Source of the DNA: an uncultured bacterium
GTDB taxonomy: Bacteria > Desulfobacterota > Desulfovibrionia > Desulfovibrionales > Desulfovibrionaceae
Direction: 5' to 3'
DNA: 9,228 bases
NCBI GenBank assembly: GCA_905215675.1
Contig: CAJMRA010000072.1
Span: 1 to 9,228 of the forward strand
Position 1 is the first letter of the stretch. The number at the start of each line of letters is the position of its first letter. A program made the translations under genes and the position numbers. Below are positions 5,088 to 9,228 of the stretch, in pieces. Below the pieces are notes generated by a model that was not told where the DNA came from, searched no databases, and saw nothing but the letters and a program-made list of their open reading frames with translations.

Positions 5088-7036
5088 AACGCGTTCACCT
5101 CCGCGAGAATCTGATTGTCGGTCGCGTGCGCAAGCTGGATGGCCCCCTGCGGACAGGTGGACGTGCAGACGCCGCAGCCCTGACACACGGTTTCAATGAC
5201 CTGCGCCTTGACCTCGCCCCGGAATTCCACTTCCTTGATGGCGCCGAACGGGCAGCAGCGGATGCACTTGCCGCAGGCCACGCAACGCTTGACGTCCACG
5301 GAGGCGATCTGCGGATCATTTTCGAGCTTGTCGCGGGCAAAGAGGGCCAGCACCTTTGCGGCGGCGGCGGAACCCTGCGCCACAGATGCGGGAATATCCT
5401 TCACCCCCTGGCACACGCCCGCCAGGAACACGCCCGCGGTATTGGTTTCCACGGGCTTCAGCTTGACGTGGCTTTCCATGAAGAAGCCGTAGCTGTCATA
5501 GGAGATGCGCAGCTTTTCCGCCAGTTGCGGCGAGCCCTTGCTGGCTTCCACGCCCACGGCCAGCACCACGAGATCGGCGAGGATTTCCACCTGCTCGCCC
5601 ATGAGCGTATCCGCGCCGCGCACCACGAGACGGCCGTTGCCGTCGGGATAAATTTTGGAAACACGGCCGCGGATGTATTCCGTGCCGTATTCCTCGATGG
5701 CCCGGCGGGTGAATTCGTCGTACATCTTGCCCGGCGCGCGCACGTCCATATAGAAGACGTAGGACTGCGAATCGGGAATATGATCCTTGGTCAGGACGGC
5801 CTGCTTGGCGGTATACATGCAGCAGAAGCCCGAGCAGTAGGGCCGCCCGATGGAGCGGTCGCGCGAGCCCACACACTGGATAAAGACCACGTTGCGCGGT
5901 TCCTTGCCGTCGGAAGGACGCAGGATATGGCCTTCCGTGGGACCGGAAGCGGACAGCAGGCGCTCGTACTGGAGCGAGGTGATCACGTCGGGATAGCGGC
6001 CGCCGCCGTATTCCTCGTATACGGTCCAGTCCATGAGATCATAACCGGTGGCGGCCACGATGCAGCCCACCTCCTCGGTGACGATCTCTTCCTTCATGTC
6101 GTAATTGATGGCGCCGGTGGGGCAGACCTTGGCGCAGACGCCGCACTTGCCCTTGACCAGCTGACGGCAGTGATCGGGATTGATCACGGCCTTCTTGGGG
6201 ATGGCCTGCGGAAAGGCGATATTGATGGCCGTCGTGGGACCGGTGAACTCGTTGAAGGCGTCCGGCGTCTTCTTGCTGGGGCATTTTTCGGTGCAGGCGC
6301 CGCAGCCCGTGCATTTGCTCCAGTCCACATAGGTGGGACGCTTGCGGATTTTCACCGTAAAGTTGCCCACATAGCCCGAAATGTCTTCCACTTCGGAATA
6401 GGCGTAAAGCGTAATGTTGGGATGCTGGGCCACGTCCACCATCTTGGGGCCGAGAATACAGGCCGAGCAGTCCACGGTGGGGAAGGTCTTGTCGAGCTTC
6501 GCCATCTTGCCGCCGATGGTCGCTTCGCGCTCCACCAGCACCACGGGCACGCCGCCGTCGGCGCAGTCAAGGGCGGCCTGAATGCCCGCCACGCCGCCGC
6601 CGATGATCAGCACGCGCTTGTTGATGTCGAAGGACTTGGCGGCCAGAGGCTTGTCGCGGCGCAGTTTTTCCACGGCAATCTGCACGAGTTCGGCGGCCTT
6701 GTTGGTGTTGGCTTCCTTGTCCTTGCCGATCCACGACACATGTTCGCGGATATTGGCCATTTCAAACATGTAGCGGTTGAGTCCCGCGCGTTCCACCGTG
6801 CGCCGGAAGGTGGGCTCGTGCATGCGCGGCGTACAAGACGCCACCACCACGCCGTCGAGCTTGTGTTCGTGGATGGCGGCCTCGATGGCGGCCTGTCCCG
6901 GCTCGGCGCAGGAATACATCAAATCCGTCGCATAGGCCACGTCGGGGAAGGCGCGGGCCAGCTCCGCCACCTTGGCGCAGTCCACGGTGCCGGCGATATT
7001 GCTGCCGCAATGGCAGATAAAGACGCCTATTCTCAT
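5075..7036 (-). CDS. hdrA: HdrA: FAD-binding bifurcating core subunit
   Basis: A 653-residue protein, close to the usual length of methanogen HdrA. An N-terminal domain (1 to about 135) has ICHCGSN (7-13) and further Cys at 20, 43 and 68. The thioredoxin-reductase-like FAD domain starts with RVLIIGGGVAG (141-151) and holds an inserted ferredoxin domain (C242/C245/C248/C252 and C290/C298/C301/C305). C388, C401, C405 and C406 match the spacing of the unusual HdrA cluster ligands in methanogen structures. The C-terminal ferredoxin domain has C585/C588/C591/C595 and C618/C621/C624/C628. In the family this FAD splits electron pairs between ferredoxin and the HdrB disulfide site. The start at 7036 has GAAGGAGG at 6 nt and overlaps the hdrB stop as ATGA; an earlier in-frame Met (7135) would only add a shadow of hdrB. 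The protein ends in Cys-Gln-Cys. Confidence 0.95.
   Translation of the reverse strand: MRIGVFICHCGSNIAGTVDCAKVAELARAFPDVAYATDLMYSCAEPGQAAIEAAIHEHKLDGVVVASCTPRMHEPTFRRTVERAGLNRYMFEMANIREHVSWIGKDKEANTNKAAELVQIAVEKLRRDKPLAAKSFDINKRVLIIGGGVAGIQAALDCADGGVPVVLVEREATIGGKMAKLDKTFPTVDCSACILGPKMVDVAQHPNITLYAYSEVEDISGYVGNFTVKIRKRPTYVDWSKCTGCGACTEKCPSKKTPDAFNEFTGPTTAINIAFPQAIPKKAVINPDHCRQLVKGKCGVCAKVCPTGAINYDMKEEIVTEEVGCIVAATGYDLMDWTVYEEYGGGRYPDVITSLQYERLLSASGPTEGHILRPSDGKEPRNVVFIQCVGSRDRSIGRPYCSGFCCMYTAKQAVLTKDHIPDSQSYVFYMDVRAPGKMYDEFTRRAIEEYGTEYIRGRVSKIYPDGNGRLVVRGADTLMGEQVEILADLVVLAVGVEASKGSPQLAEKLRISYDSYGFFMESHVKLKPVETNTAGVFLAGVCQGVKDIPASVAQGSAAAAKVLALFARDKLENDPQIASVDVKRCVACGKCIRCCPFGAIKEVEFRGEVKAQVIETVCQGCGVCTSTCPQGAIQLAHATDNQILAEVNALCQC
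5095..5102 (-). promoter_or_regulatory. Ribosome-binding site that sets the flxD-flxC start
   Basis: GGAGGTGA on the minus strand, 7 nt before the ATG at 5087 and lying within the last codons of hdrA. It is the strongest such site in the operon and settles the start against an upstream in-frame Met at 5186. Confidence 0.8.
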
Positions 7037-7962
7037 GCGTTGCCTCCTTCGGCGGCCTTGGCCTTGGCCTCGGCAAGGGCTTCTTCCCGACGCAGGCCGT
7101 CGAGTTTCTGCAGCAGCGGGTCGGCGCTGACGCACAGCTTGTGCAGGCCGAGCTCCCGGGGATCAAAACCGAAGGCCAGACCCATGAGCTGGGTATAATA
7201 CAGCACGGGCATGTTGAAGAAGACGTTGACAGCCTTGCTGGCCTGCTTCTGCCGCAGATCGAGATTCATCTGGCAGAGCGGACAGGCCACGGCAATGGCG
7301 TCCACGCCCATGTTGGAGGCCACTTCCAGGATACGCCCGGAATTGACGGCCGTCATGGGACGCTCGGGAATGCCGAACGACGCGCCGCAGCACTCCGTCT
7401 TGAGGGGGAAATCCACCATTTCCGCGCCGCAGGCGGACAGAAGGCTTTCCATCAGCGTCGGATTTTCGGGATCGCCGAACTGCATCAGTCCGGCGGGGCG
7501 GCTCATGAGGCAGCCGTAATAGGCGGCAATCTTCAGGCCCTTGAGCGGCTTGCAGACATTGGCGGCAATATCCGCCTCCGAACGGCAGGAGGCGATCCCC
7601 TGCATGACGGACGTCACCTCGGGCAGCGTTTCCGCCGCCGGATTGTCCAGCAGCTCGTTCACCCGCGCGCGGAAGTCGGGATTTTCCATCCGCTTGCCCG
7701 CGTGTTTCAGATTGGACAGGCAGCTCGGGCAGGGCGTAACCACCGTCGAGGCGTCCATGCGCGCGGCCAGATCGAGATTGCGCACGCACAGGGCGGCCGA
7801 CAGTTCCGTATCCACGGCGTGCGCCGGGGTCGAGCCGCAGCAGTTCCAGTCGGGAATTTCCTGCAAACCGATTTTCAGCGCGCGACAGACCGCGCGCGTG
7901 GACATTTCGTAATCGGCGGAAGAGCCCGCCGCGGAGCAGCCGGGATAATAGGCGAAATTCAT
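7033..7962 (-). CDS. hdrB: HdrB: heterodisulfide-reductase catalytic subunit
   Basis: A 309-residue protein made of two CCG domains. Domain 1 has C9, C41-C42, C78 and C81; domain 2 has C150, C190-C191, C226 and C229. In each, the spacing C-x(31-39)-CC-x(34-35)-C-x2-C fits the family, and HdrB proteins with both sets complete bind two non-cubane [4Fe-4S] clusters that cleave a disulfide. In sulfate reducers the substrate is thought to be a DsrC-type disulfide or trisulfide instead of CoM-S-S-CoB; that is inference here. No predicted membrane segment. The ATG at 7962 overlaps the hdrC stop (ATGA) and follows a G-rich GAGGGGGTG (7968-7976). The stop overlaps the hdrA start in the same way. Confidence 0.95.
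   Translation of the reverse strand: MNFAYYPGCSAAGSSADYEMSTRAVCRALKIGLQEIPDWNCCGSTPAHAVDTELSAALCVRNLDLAARMDASTVVTPCPSCLSNLKHAGKRMENPDFRARVNELLDNPAAETLPEVTSVMQGIASCRSEADIAANVCKPLKGLKIAAYYGCLMSRPAGLMQFGDPENPTLMESLLSACGAEMVDFPLKTECCGASFGIPERPMTAVNSGRILEVASNMGVDAIAVACPLCQMNLDLRQKQASKAVNVFFNMPVLYYTQLMGLAFGFDPRELGLHKLCVSADPLLQKLDGLRREEALAEAKAKAAEGGNA
7043..7050 (-). promoter_or_regulatory. Ribosome-binding site that sets the hdrA start
   Basis: GAAGGAGG on the minus strand, inside the last codons of hdrB and 6 nt before the ATG at 7036. It supports initiation at MRIGVFICHCG. Confidence 0.75.
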
Positions 7963-8543
7963 GGACGCACCCCCTCGCGCCTGGCGCGTTCTTCATAGCG
8001 CTTCAGAATGCGGCCGACGGCCTCGGCCCCGCCGTTGGGCGTGACGTGGGGCTTGAAGCCCAGCTTCTGCCTGGCCAGCGCCGTGGGCGCAAGATCCACG
8101 TCGGTAAAGACGCGCATGCTGCGCAGCATGTACAGAACCATGGTCCCGATTTCATAGGTCCGGCCGAAACGGCGCACCGTGTCGAGGAAGGAGAACCAGA
8201 ACTTTTCCACCTTGGGAACGGTCACGCGTCCCTCCTTGCGCGCCATATGCCGCAAGGTCTCCATCACCGCCGCCACGTCGATGTCGTTGGGGCAGCGCAA
8301 GCTGCAGGTGGAACAGGAGAGGCACATCCAGAGGGAACGCGAATTCAGGACCTGATCTTTCAAACCAAGCTGCACGCCCCTCATTATCTGGTTGACCTGT
8401 CTGTCGTACACGAAGCCGGCGGGGCAGCCCGCCGTACAGTTGCCGCATTGGTAGCAGGTGGAGACATTCTGTCCGCTCTGCGCCTCTACCTCCGCTGTAA
8501 AGGACGGATCGCGCATCCTGCTGATATCAATGGCATTATTCAT
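7959..8543 (-). CDS. hdrC: HdrC: [4Fe-4S] relay subunit
   Basis: A 194-residue soluble ferredoxin-like protein with two complete motifs: C30/C33/C36/C40 (CYQCGNCTAGCP) and C74/C77/C80/C84 (CLSCSTCSLRCP). The C-terminal half is helical and basic, ending KRYEERARREGVRP. Family role: relays electrons from HdrA to HdrB. It lacks the membrane segments of HdrE- or DsrM-type partners, so this is the cytoplasmic HdrABC class. It is the first gene of the operon. The start at 8543 is the only sensible Met, although its ribosome-binding site (TGTGAG near 8549-8554) is weak compared with those of later genes. Confidence 0.93.
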   Translation of the reverse strand: MNNAIDISRMRDPSFTAEVEAQSGQNVSTCYQCGNCTAGCPAGFVYDRQVNQIMRGVQLGLKDQVLNSRSLWMCLSCSTCSLRCPNDIDVAAVMETLRHMARKEGRVTVPKVEKFWFSFLDTVRRFGRTYEIGTMVLYMLRSMRVFTDVDLAPTALARQKLGFKPHVTPNGGAEAVGRILKRYEERARREGVRP

Positions 8544-8573
8544 GGAAACTCACAGGGTTGAGGTCTGCAAGAA

Positions 8574-8586
8574 CGGGCTGCGCCCG
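8574..8586 (-). other. Small stem-loop in the hdrC leader
   Basis: CGGGC (8574-8578) pairs with GCCCG (8582-8586) around a 3-nt loop. If the promoter at 8595-8623 is used, this hairpin would sit within the first bases of the transcript, where such structures can protect mRNA ends. No T-run follows it closely, so termination is unlikely. Confidence 0.45.
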
Positions 8587-8594
8587 ATGGAATG

Positions 8595-8623
8595 CTATTC
8601 AAGCTAGCACATTGCCCTGTCAA
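8595..8623 (-). promoter_or_regulatory. Candidate sigma70 promoter of the hdr-flx operon
   Basis: On the minus strand a perfect TTGACA (8618-8623) lies 95 nt upstream of hdrC's end of the gap and just 15 nt past the aroQ stop codon. The matching -10 is uncertain: TTGAAT (8597-8602) at 15-bp spacing scores 4 of 6, and GAATAG (8595-8600) at 17-bp spacing scores lower. An imperfect dyad, AATG-TG-CTA against TAGCATT, with a GCTAGC palindrome inside, overlaps the spacer and -10 and could be an operator. I see no clear Rex- or FNR/CRP-type site. The position argues for an operon promoter independent of aroQ. Confidence 0.5.
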
Positions 8624-8638
8624 AAGCCAGAGTGGAAA

Positions 8639-9088
8639 CTACAATCCGGCTGCACCGGCCAGGCCGTGGGCCGCGCGCAATCCGAGTTCATAACTGAGCG
8701 GACCGAATCCCGCGATACTGCCCGCGCATACCGACGACAGCACGGAATGATGGCGAAACGCCTCGCGCGCGTGCACATTGGACATATGCACTTCGACGAC
8801 CGGCACGTGCAGCACGGCCAGCGCGTCCATAAGGGCATAACTGTAGTGCGTCCAGGCCCCGGCGTTGATCACCACGGCCCGCGTGCCGTCGTCCAGCGCC
8901 GCATGGATGCGTTCCACCATTTCCCCTTCGTGATTGGTCTGAAAAATGTCGAGGCGCACGCCCAGTTCCGCGGCCAGCGCCTCCAGACGCGCGTTGATTT
9001 GCGCCAGACTTTCGTGTCCGTACTGCGCCGGATCGCGCCGCCCGAACATGTTGAGATTGACGCCGTGCAGTATCAGATAATCGTGCAT
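8639..9088 (-). CDS. aroQ: 3-dehydroquinate dehydratase, type II
   Basis: A 149-residue protein, the normal size for type II DHQase, which dehydrates 3-dehydroquinate to 3-dehydroshikimate in the cytoplasmic shikimate pathway. Family blocks in order: ILHGVNLNMFGRRDPAQYG (residues 5-23, with the catalytic Arg and Tyr), FQTNHEGEMVERI, NAGAWTHYSYALMDAL (active-site Asn and His), VEVHMSNVHAREAFRHHS and GFGPLSYELGLRAA. HGVNLNMFG and GAWTHYSYA differ slightly from the commoner NGPNLNLLG and GAYTHTSVA, but the catalytic positions are kept. The start at 9088 follows TGAGG (9095-9099) at 6 nt; an upstream in-frame Met (9118) lacks support. It is co-directional with hdrC but probably a separate transcription unit. 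Confidence 0.93.
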   Translation of the reverse strand: MHDYLILHGVNLNMFGRRDPAQYGHESLAQINARLEALAAELGVRLDIFQTNHEGEMVERIHAALDDGTRAVVINAGAWTHYSYALMDALAVLHVPVVEVHMSNVHAREAFRHHSVLSSVCAGSIAGFGPLSYELGLRAAHGLAGAAGL

Positions 9089-9116
9089 GTCATGCCTCAC
9101 AGAAACATTGCGGTAC

Positions 9117-9152
9117 AAAAAAAGAAAAATGCCGCCCTTTCCCCCGCGCGGC
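9117..9152 (-). terminator. Terminator-like hairpin plus T-run upstream of aroQ
   Basis: On the minus strand GCCGC (9148-9152) and GCGGC (9131-9135) form a 5-bp GC stem with a 12-nt loop, followed at once by a near-continuous T-run (9117-9130). This looks like a modest intrinsic terminator for a gene beyond the right edge, or an attenuator in the aroQ leader, since it lies between a possible promoter (9181-9209) and aroQ. The stem is short, so confidence is limited. Confidence 0.4.
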
Positions 9153-9174
9153 GCAGTGCTGCCGCCTCGCGTTT
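9149..9174. repeat. 26-bp intergenic repeat, copy B
   Basis: Second copy of the segment at 1385-1410, same orientation, one substitution. As in copy A, an A/T-rich palindrome follows on the plus-strand side and a TAGAGC / GCTCTA hexamer lies close by (9174-9179 here, 1433-1438 in copy A). This supports a composite repeat element over chance similarity of GC-rich sequence. Confidence 0.75.
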
Positions 9175-9180
9175 AGAGCA

Positions 9181-9209
9181 TTTTTAGTTTGAAATGCTTT
9201 GCATTTCAA
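9181..9209 (-). promoter_or_regulatory. Possible promoter upstream of aroQ
   Basis: On the minus strand TTGAAA (9204-9209) and TAAAAA (9181-9186) are separated by exactly 17 bp, a reasonable sigma70 pair (5/6 and 4/6 by eye). The spacer and -35 are covered by the perfect palindrome at 9187-9211, which could act as an operator. The A/T richness of this spot makes chance matches likely. Confidence 0.35.
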
Positions 9210-9211
9210 AC
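9187..9211. repeat. Perfect 11-bp palindrome
   Basis: GTTTGAAATGC (9187-9197) and GCATTTCAAAC (9201-9211) with a 3-nt loop. No T-run follows on either strand, so it is not a standard terminator. It may be a regulator-binding dyad or the hairpin part of the repeat element next to it. Confidence 0.7.
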
Positions 9212-9228
9212 CATACGGCCTGTCGTTT

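Noticed and set aside
3657..5114. 485-codon open frame on the plus strand opposite flxD-flxC
   Set aside because: Same shadow composition (His/Gly/Ala/Arg-rich), no motif, and fully covered by a well-supported minus-strand gene.
5126..7198. 690-codon open frame on the plus strand opposite hdrA
   Set aside because: It is an antisense shadow of a high-GC gene: His/Gly/Ala-rich with no recognisable family, while the minus strand encodes an unmistakable HdrA.
8544..8638. Rex (NADH-sensing) or FNR/CRP-type operator ahead of hdrC
   Set aside because: Neither a TTGTGAA-N4-TTCACAA-like nor a TTGAT-N4-ATCAA-like dyad is present; only a weak, unassigned dyad is seen.
1..9228. CRISPR array, tRNA, rRNA, transposase or phage gene
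   Set aside because: No regularly spaced repeats, no cloverleaf or rRNA signature, and no transposase or integrase motifs on either strand.

Overview
The window is a gene-dense, high-GC bacterial stretch in which every gene I can support lies on the minus strand. Its core (about 2.59 to 8.54 kb) is a tightly packed operon for a soluble heterodisulfide-reductase-type complex joined to an NADH-oxidising module. The gene order in the direction of transcription is hdrC, hdrB, hdrA, a flxD-flxC fusion, flxB and flxA. This gene set and order match the FlxABCD-HdrABC (FloxABCD-HdrABC) systems of sulfate-reducing bacteria. With the high GC content, this points to a Desulfovibrio-like sulfate reducer (Desulfovibrionaceae); that assignment is inference, because no rRNA or other taxonomic marker is present.

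Layout from left to right: 1-107 is the 3' flank of the first gene and holds a very long GC-rich hairpin and an A-rich tract. A WbsX-type (GH99-like) glycan protein gene follows at 108-1121. Positions 1122-1435 carry no gene but hold several inverted repeats and one copy of a duplicated intergenic motif. Then come flxA (1436-2575), flxB (2590-3642), the flxD-flxC fusion (3639-5087), hdrA (5075-7036), hdrB (7033-7962) and hdrC (7959-8543). A promoter-bearing gap lies at 8544-8638. aroQ (type II 3-dehydroquinate dehydratase) is at 8639-9088, and 9089-9228 is an intergenic region with a terminator-like element, the second copy of the duplicated motif and a perfect 11-bp palindrome.

How the genes work together: FlxA carries an FNR-like flavin/NAD-binding reductase module and a PyrK-like [2Fe-2S] site and is the likely NADH entry point. 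FlxB and the FlxC half of the fusion supply [4Fe-4S] clusters. The FlxD half is an MvhD-like [2Fe-2S] adaptor that passes electrons to HdrA. HdrA carries FAD and multiple Fe-S sites and is the expected bifurcation centre. HdrC relays electrons to HdrB, whose two CCG domains should hold the two non-cubane [4Fe-4S] clusters that reduce a disulfide. In sulfate reducers the proposed partners are ferredoxin and a DsrC-type thiol protein; neither is encoded here. All junctions from hdrC to flxB overlap (three ATGA overlaps and one 13-nt overlap), and flxA follows after 14 nt, so the whole set is probably one translationally coupled transcript.

The system is a recognised type, not a new one. The points that merit a second look are the FlxD-FlxC fusion, the roughly 95-residue Ala/Pro-rich tail on FlxA, the absence of an adjacent alcohol dehydrogenase gene, and the repeat and hairpin elements bounding the operon.
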